A DNA stretch of 64,000 bases from Cytophagaceae bacterium (GTDB lineage Bacteria > Bacteroidota > Bacteroidia > Cytophagales > Flexibacteraceae), in contig JAIXYP010000035.1 in the NCBI GenBank assembly GCA_027490155.1, forward strand, positions 1 to 64,000. The letters run 5' to 3'. The first letter of the stretch is position 1; every line of letters starts with the position of its first letter. Below the pieces are notes generated by a model. That model was not told the origin of the DNA and did no database searches. It saw only the letters and a program-made list of their open reading frames with translations. This document shows, piece after piece, positions 34,500 through 42,706 of the stretch. The position numbers and the translations under genes are program-made.

Positions 34500-35837
34500 A
34501 TGCAAAACCTCCTGATCAAAGGTGCCACAATCGTCAACGAAGGCCAAGAGCTCGTCTTGGATGTATTTATCAAGAATGGTTTGATAGACCAGATTGCCAC
34601 TTCAATCAGCCCAGAAGGTAACTTCGTTGAGATTGACGGAAGTGGCAAATTTTTGTTTCCAGGCTGCATCGATGACCAAGTTCATTTCCGCGAACCTGGC
34701 CTGACGCATAAGGCAAACATCGCCACAGAGGCAAAAGCTGCTCTAGCAGGTGGTGTAACCTCCTTTATGGAAATGCCAAATACCAACCCTACAGCCACCA
34801 CTCAAGCCTTACTTGCAGACAAGTATGCAATAGCTGCGAATTGCTCGGTGGCGAACTACAGCTTCTTCATGGGTACTACCAACGACAATGCCGATGAAGT
34901 GCTCCGGACAAACCCTGCAGAGGTCTGCGGAATCAAGATCTTTATGGGGAGCAGTACGGGCAACATGTTGGTAGATAGCGAGAGCACGCTTAGTCGCATC
35001 TTCTGTAACACACCCATGCTTATAGCGACCCATTGCGAAGATGAACCATCGGTAAAAGCCAATTTGGCCAAATACCAAGCCATATATGGTGACGATATTC
35101 CTGCAGAGCTCCACCCCATAATTAGGGATGAGGATGCCTGTTATCTAAGCAGTAGTAAAGCCATCGAGATTGCGCGCAAGTGCGGTACAAGGCTGCACGT
35201 TCTGCACATCACTACGGCGAAGGAGCTGGAACTATTCAGCAAAGCGGCCCTAGATACGAACAAAAAAATCACCTCAGAGGTCTGTGTGCACCACCTATGG
35301 TACACTGCCAATGACTATAAACGCCTAGGCAACCTGATAAAGTGTAATCCTGCTATTAAGGCACCTTTCAACCGAGCAGCTATCCGCCAAGCATTGGTAG
35401 ATGGCGTCATCGATGTGGTGGCAACTGACCATGCCCCCCATACTTGGGACGAAAAACAACAGGTTTATACTAAGTCACCAGCTGGCCTTCCGCTTGTGCA
35501 GCATAGCCTTCAACTCATGCTTACCATTGCAGACCAAGAGGGCTGGTCCAAGGCATTTGTAGCTGAAAAAATGGCGCATAACCCAGCGAAATTATTCGCC
35601 ATTAGGCAGCGTGGCTACATCCGTGAAGGGTATTGGGCTGATCTGGTCCTGGTTGCAGCTAGGCCTTATACTGTCCAGAAAAATCAGTTGCTGTATAAAT
35701 GCCAATGGTCCCCACTAGAAGGCGAGACCTTTCCATATACCATCGATACTACAATCGTCAATGGGCAGATTGCCTATCAAGACGGCACTATCGTTACAGA
35801 CAAGATTGGGCAACGTATGATGTTTGATCGCATTTAG
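34500..35837 (+). CDS. pyrC: Dihydroorotase
   Basis: 445-residue class I-type dihydroorotase. Conserved stretches: IDDQVHFREPGLTHK, GGVTSFMEMPNTNP, CEDE, LHVLHITTA, CNPAIKAP and the catalytic Asp in VVATDHAPH. In the first metal motif the usual HxH reads QVH, so Gln60 replaces the first histidine. To my knowledge Bacteroidota dihydroorotases share this DDQVH form, so it is probably a family trait rather than damage. It cyclises carbamoyl aspartate in pyrimidine synthesis. CATCTTTG upstream is one mismatch from the -7 consensus. Confidence 0.93.
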   Translation: MQNLLIKGATIVNEGQELVLDVFIKNGLIDQIATSISPEGNFVEIDGSGKFLFPGCIDDQVHFREPGLTHKANIATEAKAALAGGVTSFMEMPNTNPTATTQALLADKYAIAANCSVANYSFFMGTTNDNADEVLRTNPAEVCGIKIFMGSSTGNMLVDSESTLSRIFCNTPMLIATHCEDEPSVKANLAKYQAIYGDDIPAELHPIIRDEDACYLSSSKAIEIARKCGTRLHVLHITTAKELELFSKAALDTNKKITSEVCVHHLWYTANDYKRLGNLIKCNPAIKAPFNRAAIRQALVDGVIDVVATDHAPHTWDEKQQVYTKSPAGLPLVQHSLQLMLTIADQEGWSKAFVAEKMAHNPAKLFAIRQRGYIREGYWADLVLVAARPYTVQKNQLLYKCQWSPLEGETFPYTIDTTIVNGQIAYQDGTIVTDKIGQRMMFDRI

Positions 35838-35967
35838 GCAACGGTTAAACCCTAGGAGCAGACCAGCCCCCAAATTCAGAATTGCACTTGCTGACCGAAA
35901 GGCCTACCTTTAGTCCATCCACATAAGGCTTCAAAAGAGCCACTCTATCTCAGTTTTGCTTATGTCT

Positions 35968-36438
35968 ATGTTTGGTCGATCATCTAATGCCACCCCAAAT
36001 GCCCCAACAGCTGCCAGCACAAGCAACACTGGTCAGCAGGAGCAGCAACGTGAGCAAACCTCAGGCGGAACTAATGTTGCTAATGCTCAAACTTTGATCA
36101 GCAAAGGTACCGTCATAAAAGGGGACATCGAAACGGCAGGAAACCTCCGTATTGATGGCAAAGTAAAAGGGCATATCAAGTGCAGCGGTACATTAGTCCT
36201 TGGCCCTGGTGCCCATATTGAAGGTGATTTGCTAGCCCTCAAGGCCGAAGTCGCAGGTGATGTTCATGGCAATGTTGAGGCTACAGAGATGCTGACCCTA
36301 AAAGCCACAGCTAACATTAAGGGCGATTTGTTCACGGCCAAACTCGTGATCGAGGTTGGTGCAATGTTCAATGGTAACTGCAACATGGGGGCAGCAACCA
36401 AGCAGATCAACGTTGGTCAGCAAGCAGCTTCTAAATAG
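35968..36438 (+). CDS. Bactofilin (polymer-forming cytoskeletal protein)
   Basis: About 156 residues. A disordered Ser/Gln/Thr-rich N-terminus (about 40 residues) precedes a bactofilin domain of repeated short beta-turns: GTVIKGDIETAGNLRIDGKV, GTLVLGPGAHIEGDLLALKA and ANIKGDLFTAKLVIEVGA. Bactofilins polymerise without nucleotide at the membrane and often recruit cell wall enzymes. Two ATGs, at 35962 and 35968, are possible; the second lies nine bases after CAGTTTTG (one mismatch from the -7 consensus), matching a leaderless start, and gives the typical MFG opening. AtpZ follows 38 bases later. Confidence 0.93.
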   Translation: MFGRSSNATPNAPTAASTSNTGQQEQQREQTSGGTNVANAQTLISKGTVIKGDIETAGNLRIDGKVKGHIKCSGTLVLGPGAHIEGDLLALKAEVAGDVHGNVEATEMLTLKATANIKGDLFTAKLVIEVGAMFNGNCNMGAATKQINVGQQAASK

Positions 36439-36476
36439 CAGGAATAGTACCTTGCGACTAAAATTGCCGAATAATC

Positions 36477-36701
36477 ATGAAAGATGACAACCAGCAAAAG
36501 CAATCAAACTTGTTTGCCAAATATGGCAGCATGGTTGCACAGATTGCCATTCCCTTGCTGATTGCGGTCTATCTGGGTGGTTGGCTAGACGAAAAAGCTG
36601 GGCTCAAAACGCCCTATATCACCCTAAGTCTAATTTTTCTGTCACTCATTGGCAGTTTCTATAAAGTCTATATTCAGGTCAGTCAGGACGAGAAACAATA
36701 G
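36477..36701 (+). CDS. AtpZ/AtpI-like small membrane protein
   Basis: 74 residues with two transmembrane helices (about 18-37 and 46-65) and a connecting loop YLGGWLDEKAGLKTPYI typical of the AtpZ/AtpI family, which supports assembly or Mg2+ supply of F1Fo ATP synthase. In many Bacteroidota this gene lies between bactofilin and the atp operon. Here the bactofilin is present but the next gene is ispD on the other strand, so the atp genes are not adjacent. Confidence 0.85.
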   Translation: MKDDNQQKQSNLFAKYGSMVAQIAIPLLIAVYLGGWLDEKAGLKTPYITLSLIFLSLIGSFYKVYIQVSQDEKQ

Positions 36702-36719
36702 GGCATGCCTACCTGCCAT

Positions 36720-37454
36720 CTAAACTTTCGTTTCAGATTCCCTTTGGGCCTTGGTAAGTGCCCGCAGTACGACAAGGTCCTCCGGGGTGGTAATTTTGAG
36801 GTTTGATTTGCTACCTAATGTCAGTCTTACAAGGTTGCCAGCCATTTCCCACACAGTTGCATCATCGCTCACATCATCGATGCTGAGTTGGGTGTAAGCA
36901 TCCTTGAGAGTATTTGCCCTAAATACCTGTGGCGTCTGCATTGCAACTAATGTACGCCTGTCAAGTGCTTTACTTTGCAGTCCATTAAGCTGTCTGATCG
37001 AGTCTGTGACAGGAATTGTCGGGACGCCACTGCCATGCATATAGGCACTGGCATAGGCGGCCTTAATCACATCAGGCGATACCATAGGCCGCACTGCATC
37101 ATGGATCCCGACGATGGTGGCATTGACAGGCACAGCCTCCAGCCCATTCCGGACCGAAATGGTACGGGTCGGGCCACCAACCACTAACTTGACCTGAACC
37201 TTGAATTGGTAGGTAGTTACAATCTCGGACCACCGCTCTATATGGTCCTCTGGCAGCACCAAGATGACTTTTCGAAGACCAAGATCTGTAAATTGCTCTA
37301 CAGACCGAAGCAAAATGGGTTTTCCGTCCAGGATCAAGAACTGTTTTGGCTTGGTAGACTGCATCCGGGTGCCTGATCCACCTGCAACGATGATGACCCA
37401 AGCACGGTCAAAAACTTCGTCAAAAGAGGGTATTGTATCGGTCGTGGCAGACAT
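36720..37454 (-). CDS. ispD: 2-C-methyl-D-erythritol 4-phosphate cytidylyltransferase
   Basis: About 244 residues from the ATG at 37454; the open frame extends to 37541, but the extra residues overlap the rpsP promoter region. Nucleotide-binding motif VAGGSGTRMQSTKPKQF, then GGPTRTISVRNGL, IHDAVRPMV and PVTDSIRQ. It makes CDP-ME in the MEP pathway. ispD and ispF are not fused and not adjacent here. Confidence 0.96.
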   Translation of the reverse strand: MSATTDTIPSFDEVFDRAWVIIVAGGSGTRMQSTKPKQFLILDGKPILLRSVEQFTDLGLRKVILVLPEDHIERWSEIVTTYQFKVQVKLVVGGPTRTISVRNGLEAVPVNATIVGIHDAVRPMVSPDVIKAAYASAYMHGSGVPTIPVTDSIRQLNGLQSKALDRRTLVAMQTPQVFRANTLKDAYTQLSIDDVSDDATVWEMAGNLVRLTLGSKSNLKITTPEDLVVLRALTKAQRESETKV

Positions 37455-37525
37455 AGCTGGCGTCTGAATTGAGGTTAATGTTACTAGGTTGGCAGTTCTG
37501 GAGTACAATGTATGCCAAAAAGCGT

Positions 37526-37533
37526 TACTTTTG
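37526..37533 (+). promoter_or_regulatory. -7 element TACTTTTG of the rpsP operon
   Basis: A perfect TAnnTTTG 50 bases before the rpsP ATG; the predicted leader is about 44 bases. I do not see a clear -33 TTG. Confidence 0.6.
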
Positions 37534-37543
37534 CACTTCAATT

Positions 37544-37560
37544 CGCGGACGAGTTCCGCG
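37544..37560 (+). promoter_or_regulatory. Hairpin in the rpsP leader
   Basis: CGCGGA, a 5-base loop and TCCGCG, directly at the predicted 5' end of the rpsP mRNA. A second weak hairpin (AACT/AGTT) follows before the ATG. It could stabilise the message or bind S16 as an autoregulatory leader; the latter is a guess. Confidence 0.4.
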
Positions 37561-37583
37561 GAGTAACTAAAAACAGTTGTAAA

Positions 37584-38159
37584 ATGGCAGTAAAAATCCG
37601 CCTAGCACGCAGGGGACGCAAGAAATTGGCCCTGTTTGATATCGTAGTGGCTGACGCACGTGCACCACGCGATGGACGTTTCATCGAGAAAATCGGAACG
37701 TACAATCCCAACACCAACCCCGCATCCATTAACCTCAACACTGAGCGCGCGTTTCATTGGATGATGGTTGGTGCCCAGCCGACTGATACTACGAAGGCCA
37801 TTCTGACCTACAAAGGTATTATGCACCACAGGCACTTGCAGATCGGTGTCCTCAAGGGCGCCTTGACGCAAGAACAGGCTGATGCCAAGATGACCGAGTG
37901 GACTGAGCGTCACGAGGGTCGTATTGCTTCAAAAGTGGACACATTGGCCACTCGCAAAGCTGATGACTTCAAGAAACGTCTTGAGGCTGAATCTAAAGTC
38001 AAAGAAGCTCGCGCTGCTGCTATTGCTGCTAAAAACGTTGTGGTTGAAGATGTTGAGGCAGTTGCCGAAACCGAAGAGGCCCCTGTTGATGCCCCAGTCG
38101 AAATCGCAACTGAGGCCCCAGCCACAGAAGAGACTACCGAAGCTCCTGCAGCTGAGTAA
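37584..38159 (+). CDS. rpsP: Ribosomal protein S16 with long acidic tail
   Basis: 191 residues from the ATG at 37584. The first 80 are canonical S16 ([40 protein letters not shown]). The remaining 110 are a lysine-rich then Ala/Glu/Pro/Thr-rich tail ending in [12 protein letters not shown]; bacterial S16 is usually 80-100 residues, and such tails are frequent in Bacteroidota. S16 binds 16S rRNA in the 30S body. First gene of rpsP-rimM-trmD-rplS. Confidence 0.96.
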   Translation: MAVKIRLARRGRKKLALFDIVVADARAPRDGRFIEKIGTYNPNTNPASINLNTERAFHWMMVGAQPTDTTKAILTYKGIMHHRHLQIGVLKGALTQEQADAKMTEWTERHEGRIASKVDTLATRKADDFKKRLEAESKVKEARAAAIAAKNVVVEDVEAVAETEEAPVDAPVEIATEAPATEETTEAPAAE

Positions 38160-38235
38160 GCTAAACCCTTAGTAACATACCTACCGATCACCAGCGCTAT
38201 CTATATCAGCCCAGATATCCGCTCACACATCCATC

Positions 38236-38775
38236 ATGCGTCAATCAGAATGTTTTGAATTCGGAATCGTAGCCCGTTTGCACGGATACCAAGGCCAAGT
38301 TCAGATCGTGATTGAGTCTGACGATGCAAGCAGGTACCGCAAGCTAGATGCAGTTTTTGTTGAAGTTAGGGGCCAATTAGTGCCGTACATCATCCAGAAG
38401 ATTGACCTCAATGGCAACCGTGCCATTGTAAAGTTTCAGGATGTGGACAGCGAAGAAGAAGCCCTGAAGCTAAAGGCGGCTAAGTTGTTTTTACCCTTGT
38501 CCTTTTTACCAACCCTGGCTGATAACCAATTTTATTTCCACGAAATAGTTGGTTACACCATTGAGGACAAAGACATGGGAACACTTGGTACAGTCACCAC
38601 CACCTACAGTATGCCCACGCAAGACCTTTTCGGGATGGATTACAAAGGTGTGGAGGTGCTGATCCCGATAGCAGATGACATCATACTGAAAGTAGATAGA
38701 GCTAATAAGGTGTTGCACACTGATCTGCCGCTTGGTTTGGTAGATGTCTATCTAGAACAAGATGATGCGCATTGA
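38236..38775 (+). CDS. rimM: 16S rRNA processing/30S maturation protein RimM
   Basis: 179 residues: N-terminal RimM domain ([16 protein letters not shown]) and C-terminal PRC-barrel domain ([40 protein letters not shown]). It helps assemble the 30S head, where it binds S19. It lies 76 bases after rpsP and overlaps trmD by 14 bases, so translation is probably coupled. Confidence 0.95.
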   Translation: MRQSECFEFGIVARLHGYQGQVQIVIESDDASRYRKLDAVFVEVRGQLVPYIIQKIDLNGNRAIVKFQDVDSEEEALKLKAAKLFLPLSFLPTLADNQFYFHEIVGYTIEDKDMGTLGTVTTTYSMPTQDLFGMDYKGVEVLIPIADDIILKVDRANKVLHTDLPLGLVDVYLEQDDAH

Positions 38776-39457
38776 CATCATATCCTGTGTCCCTGCATTG
38801 CTTGATAGTCCGCTTAACCATAGTATCGTTAAGCGAGGTCAGCAAAAAGGTCTAGTAGAAATAGTGGTGCACAACCTCCGTGACTACACACCATACGCCC
38901 ACCAACAAACTGATGATTATGCATACGGTGGTGGTGCTGGCATGGTGATGATGATAGAGCCCATAGCTCGCTGCATCAGGCAACTGCAAGCAGAACGAAC
39001 TTATGACGCTGTGGTTTATACCTCGCCAGATGGCAAGGTCTTTGACCAGGCAACGGCCAATAGCTGGTCATTGCTCCAGAACATTATCATATTATGTGGT
39101 CACTACAAAGGCGTGGACGAACGTGTCCGGCAAATGTTTATTACCCACGAGATCAGCATAGGCGACTATGTTTTGACTGGGGGCGAGCTCGCGGCGGCCA
39201 TCATCACTGATGCAATCGTGCGTTTGTTGCCAGGTGTTCTGGGGGACGAAACATCGGCCTTGACAGATTCTTTTCAGGATGGACTTTTAGCCCCACCTGT
39301 TTATACCCGCCCAGAGTTGTACGAAGGTATGCAAGTGCCAGAGGTGCTGATGAGTGGAAACCATAGCAAAATCGATGCATGGAGACACGAACAAGCACTT
39401 ACACGCACAGCCGAAAGGCGTCCGGATATGTACCAAAGGCTCATAGTTGCTGACTAA
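38762..39457 (+). CDS. trmD: tRNA (guanine-N1-)-methyltransferase
   Basis: 231 residues of the SPOUT class. The knot region is seen as [31 protein letters not shown] and [19 protein letters not shown]; the substrate loop as [12 protein letters not shown]. It makes m1G37 in tRNAs reading CUN, CCN and CGG, preventing +1 frameshifting. ATG pairs at 38762 and 38765; the first is used. Third gene of the operon. Confidence 0.97.
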   Translation: MMRIDIISCVPALLDSPLNHSIVKRGQQKGLVEIVVHNLRDYTPYAHQQTDDYAYGGGAGMVMMIEPIARCIRQLQAERTYDAVVYTSPDGKVFDQATANSWSLLQNIIILCGHYKGVDERVRQMFITHEISIGDYVLTGGELAAAIITDAIVRLLPGVLGDETSALTDSFQDGLLAPPVYTRPELYEGMQVPEVLMSGNHSKIDAWRHEQALTRTAERRPDMYQRLIVAD

Positions 39458-39477
39458 GGCTTTTATCGTTACATTTG
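39447..39477 (+). promoter_or_regulatory. Promoter of rplS (TTG-N20-TACATTTG)
   Basis: TTG at 39447-39449, a 20-base spacer and a perfect TACATTTG at 39470-39477. The -33 part overlaps the end of trmD. It predicts a separate rplS transcript with an 80-base leader, besides read-through from the rpsP promoter. Confidence 0.65.
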
Positions 39478-39522
39478 CGACCCGCTCGGCCCACACCGAA
39501 CAATTATCAAAGAACCCTTTAT

Positions 39523-39548
39523 AGGATGCTGTTGTGAGACACCGTCCT
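39523..39548 (+). promoter_or_regulatory. Hairpin in the rplS leader, candidate L19 leader
   Basis: AGGATGCTGT, loop TGTGAG, ACACCGTCCT: ten base positions with one mismatch and one G-U pair, ending 16 bases before the rplS ATG. Ribosomal protein L19 leaders have been described in other bacteria; whether this belongs to a known class needs a covariance search. Confidence 0.5.
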
Positions 39549-39564
39549 TCTTTATAAAAGCGAT

Positions 39565-39924
39565 ATGAGCAATCTCATTAAACTGGTAGAGCAAGCTAAC
39601 GTGGCCGAGCGTCGCGGTACTTTGCCTGCTTTCAAAGCTGGAGATACCGTCAACGTACACGTACGTATCACTGAGGGTAGCAAGGAGCGTATCCAGCAGT
39701 TCCAAGGTGTGGTGTTGCAACGCAAGAACCCAAACACCAATGGCGAAACTTTCACCGTCCGCAAGATCAGCAACGGTGTAGGTGTTGAGCGTATCTTCCC
39801 AGTCCTTTCACCATCTATCGACAAGATAGAGGTGGTACGTCGTGGTGTTGTACGTCGTGCCCGTCTGTTCTACCTACGTGGCCTTAGCGGTAAAGCTGCC
39901 CGTATCAAAGAGCGCAAAAAATAG
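39565..39924 (+). CDS. rplS: Ribosomal protein L19
   Basis: 119 residues, a normal length. Conserved L19 segments: [53 protein letters not shown] and [18 protein letters not shown]. It sits at the interface of 50S and 30S. Last gene of the operon, with its own promoter and structured leader, closed by a strong terminator. Confidence 0.98.
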   Translation: MSNLIKLVEQANVAERRGTLPAFKAGDTVNVHVRITEGSKERIQQFQGVVLQRKNPNTNGETFTVRKISNGVGVERIFPVLSPSIDKIEVVRRGVVRRARLFYLRGLSGKAARIKERKK

Positions 39925-39963
39925 ACCTTTGCCTCTATCCGGGGCATATACACACACATTTGC

Positions 39964-39996
39964 AAAAGGGCACCTATTGACTTGGGTGCCCTTTTT
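39964..39996 (+). terminator. Terminator of the rpsP-rplS operon
   Basis: AAAAGGGCACC pairs with GGTGCCCTTTT around a loop of about ten bases, with a T run; 40 bases after the rplS stop. Confidence 0.92.
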
Positions 39997-40051
39997 GTTG
40001 TATGTTTGAAAAACTCAAAGCATTGTTTTTAGCCCTTAAACTTTTGTCCAA

Positions 40052-40084
40052 TTTGGTCTTTTTACGGTTGTGGGTGTAGCTTTG
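40052..40084 (+). promoter_or_regulatory. Complete Bacteroidota promoter (TTTG-N21-TAGCTTTG)
   Basis: TTTG at 40052-40055, a 21-base spacer and TAGCTTTG at 40077-40084. Both elements match the consensus; the predicted leader to the ATG at 40121 is about 30 bases. This is the best complete promoter in the window. Confidence 0.75.
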
Positions 40085-40120
40085 GTAGTTTTCTTTATCT
40101 CATAATCTTCGCTGTAATCC

Positions 40121-42607
40121 ATGTATAGTCTACGGATAATTTTGTTTTTAGCCACAATTATTCTGATTTGCCTGAACGCAAATGCCCAGCGTCATGTTGA
40201 GTGGGTGAATAGGGCTACTGGTACTCAGCAGCCGACCCCATTTGAGATAGTTACAGACTCTGCTGGTAATGTTATTGTGACAGGTATCATAAGATCAGAT
40301 ATGCGTCATGATACCAATGTCGTTCGGGTTACATCAGGAGCAACCCTACCGGATGGTGATTTCTACCTCGCAAAATATGACCGGAGGGGTACTTTGCTCT
40401 GGATGAAAACGGAGGGCGGAATTCGCTCAAACGAGGGCAGGGCGGTTGATGTTGACCGATTAGGAAATATCTATGTTGGAGGATCAAATTATGGCGTTTC
40501 GAGATATGGCGGTCAATCTATAGGAACTGCTGGTCTGTACGACGGTTTTGTAGCCAAGTACGACCCTAACGGAATTTTGATCTGGATAAAGACCGTTGGG
40601 GGTCCAGGTAGCGATTATGTCTCTGGCATCGCCGTGGATAGTATGGGTAATGCTTATGTGACAGGTTACTATGAACTAACTGCCAATTTTGGCCCAACGA
40701 GCTTGACTGCCTTAGGCCGGAACAACTGGCCTGGTGCGGTCAATAGCTCTAGCTTTCTGATTAAATATGACCCAGTAGGCAACCAAGTTTGGCTGAAGAA
40801 CCTAGGGCTTTATGGCGGACACTTTGGCGCTGTTGCACTTGACAAACAAGGCAATTGTTTTGTTGGATCTAGCAGTAATGCTACTGTTACAGTTGATGGA
40901 TCGAGTTTTGCTTCTGCTGGCGGGCAGGATGCCTATGTTGCTAAATTTTTACCTGCAGGTAACCTCAGTTGGCTTTGGCACGCTGGTTGGTCAGATAATG
41001 ATCAGATCGAAGACATTGACGTATCTCCGACTGGTGAGGTTTTGGTATCCATCGCATTCAAGAATATTATCAGCATCAGTTTTGGTTCCACCAGTGTAAA
41101 TACCTACTCCGGAAACGGCTCTGTTGACGCAGCCATTGTGATGATTGACCCTAACGGACAAAGTTTGTGGTCAACAGCTGTGACTGGCCCAAATAAGGAC
41201 AGGTTACTGGAGGTGCAAATAGGTGCAGGCGGAAGTTCTTACATTTATGGTGCCTACGAAACTAGCACCAACGTCTTAGGAACAGCATTGTCAACCCTAG
41301 GTAGCAGTCGATATTATGTTGCAAAGCTTGGCCCTAGAGGGAGGAGTTTGCAACAGCTCACCGAGGTTTATGGTGACGGTGCTTTGCAGGGACTTGACCA
41401 ATCAGGTGCGTTTAGTAGGCTCAATGATTCTTCTTTTGTCCTTTCATGTAGTTTAGGAAGTCAGCAAAGTGTATTAGGGAATGTGATGAACCCTACAAGT
41501 GCGCATGCGCTATTGACCTATAAGCTTTCTAACCAAAACTGTGTTGTCCGAACCTTTATCGAACGCGAAATTTGTCAAGGAGGCCAATTCGTCTTTCGGG
41601 GTAGGGTATATGACCGCATTGGGCGATTCTATGATACGATAACTTCTATTGCAGGATGCGACACTGTTACCGAGATACGAGTTAAGATGAGATTTAGGAC
41701 GAATGCGTCAAATATTTTGACATCAGGACCTCCTATTTTATGCCCTTCAGACTCTCTAACACTGACCGCAAATTTTGGTACGAGTTACGTATGGAGCAAT
41801 GGCCTTACTACTAGAGATATCACGGTTAGAACAGCAGGAGTGTATACGGTCTCGGTAAGCGATGGGATTTGCAGCTACATCAGCCTGCCACTTACGATTA
41901 CTTCCGCGAGTCAAACAACTCCTACCATTGCAGTTCCTGGGCCCATCAATCTTTGTGAAGGTGACTCTACAACCCTCTATACTACAGTTTCACCAGCTTG
42001 TGGCACTAACTTGGTTTGGAGTAATGGTGCGACATCTCCAGTAATAAGGGTAGGGGTTACAGGTGTTTATACTGTCAGATTGCAAACTGGCAATTGCCAA
42101 ACAGCCAGTAGCATACCTGTTATTGTTAATGTCCGACCTAAACCAACGTCACCAGTTGTTTCGGTTGGTTCAAGAGATACGCTTTATATCGCATCGGATA
42201 CGACGGATCTTACCTTTGAGTGGTACCTGAATCAACGCCCTTTGGCCAATACAGGTCACCGGTTAATACCAAATGTGCCCGGAACCTACACCGTAGTTGC
42301 TGCAAATCAATATGGTTGTCGTAGTCCTGCTTCGAATCTACAAGTAGTAACAGGGATGCCTGGTAATGTTGGCAGATCAGGGTTTAGTGTGTATCCTAAC
42401 CCTACTGGCAAAGACTTGAAAATCGTATTTAGTGATTTGTTAAATGCTCGAACTGAGCTTACAATCCAGAATAATCTTGGCAGCTTGGTTCAATCGGTGC
42501 GGTTAAGCCCTGACCAGCTAGAGCATCAGTTTTCGGTTGAAAATCTTCCAGCAGGGGTTTACTGGCTAACAGTGTCAGGGCAACGAGCCAAGTTTGTTAA
42601 GAGATAG
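40121..42607 (+). CDS. Type IX-secreted beta-propeller (SBBP-like) protein
   Basis: 828 residues. A signal peptide (about 1-22, ending NANA) is followed by about six repeats of SBBP type covering residues 25-460, each built like GNIYVGGSNYG ... DGFVAKYDPNGILIWIKT ... GIAVDSMGNAYVTGYY, which should fold as a beta-propeller. A short Cys-containing region (EICQGGQFVFRGRVYD, AGCDTVTEI) and two Ig/PKD-like modules (YVWSNGLTTRDI, LVWSNGATSPVI) follow. The C-terminal 80 residues are a type IX secretion sorting domain (YPNPTGKDLKI to LPAGVYWLTVSG). It is probably exported and anchored or released at the cell surface. Ligand unknown. It has its own full promoter. Confidence 0.88.
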   Translation: MYSLRIILFLATIILICLNANAQRHVEWVNRATGTQQPTPFEIVTDSAGNVIVTGIIRSDMRHDTNVVRVTSGATLPDGDFYLAKYDRRGTLLWMKTEGGIRSNEGRAVDVDRLGNIYVGGSNYGVSRYGGQSIGTAGLYDGFVAKYDPNGILIWIKTVGGPGSDYVSGIAVDSMGNAYVTGYYELTANFGPTSLTALGRNNWPGAVNSSSFLIKYDPVGNQVWLKNLGLYGGHFGAVALDKQGNCFVGSSSNATVTVDGSSFASAGGQDAYVAKFLPAGNLSWLWHAGWSDNDQIEDIDVSPTGEVLVSIAFKNIISISFGSTSVNTYSGNGSVDAAIVMIDPNGQSLWSTAVTGPNKDRLLEVQIGAGGSSYIYGAYETSTNVLGTALSTLGSSRYYVAKLGPRGRSLQQLTEVYGDGALQGLDQSGAFSRLNDSSFVLSCSLGSQQSVLGNVMNPTSAHALLTYKLSNQNCVVRTFIEREICQGGQFVFRGRVYDRIGRFYDTITSIAGCDTVTEIRVKMRFRTNASNILTSGPPILCPSDSLTLTANFGTSYVWSNGLTTRDITVRTAGVYTVSVSDGICSYISLPLTITSASQTTPTIAVPGPINLCEGDSTTLYTTVSPACGTNLVWSNGATSPVIRVGVTGVYTVRLQTGNCQTASSIPVIVNVRPKPTSPVVSVGSRDTLYIASDTTDLTFEWYLNQRPLANTGHRLIPNVPGTYTVVAANQYGCRSPASNLQVVTGMPGNVGRSGFSVYPNPTGKDLKIVFSDLLNARTELTIQNNLGSLVQSVRLSPDQLEHQFSVENLPAGVYWLTVSGQRAKFVKR

Positions 42608-42706
42608 ATGGTTCCTTCAGTAGTTGATTGCCAAGTGCTTAAATTCGGACCAAATACTGATCCCAATGAAAATGGGAGTGGAATTGAGTCAATAGAAGCA
42701 AGTCTA

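Noticed and set aside
34671-34691. Dihydroorotase as a dead homologue because of the missing histidine
   Set aside because: The remaining catalytic residues, including the Asp in TDHAPH, are present, and I believe the variant is normal in Bacteroidota.
40121-42607. Large surface protein as part of a mobile island
   Set aside because: No integrase, insertion sequence, tRNA or direct repeat flanks it; it sits between the ribosomal operon terminator and hisS.
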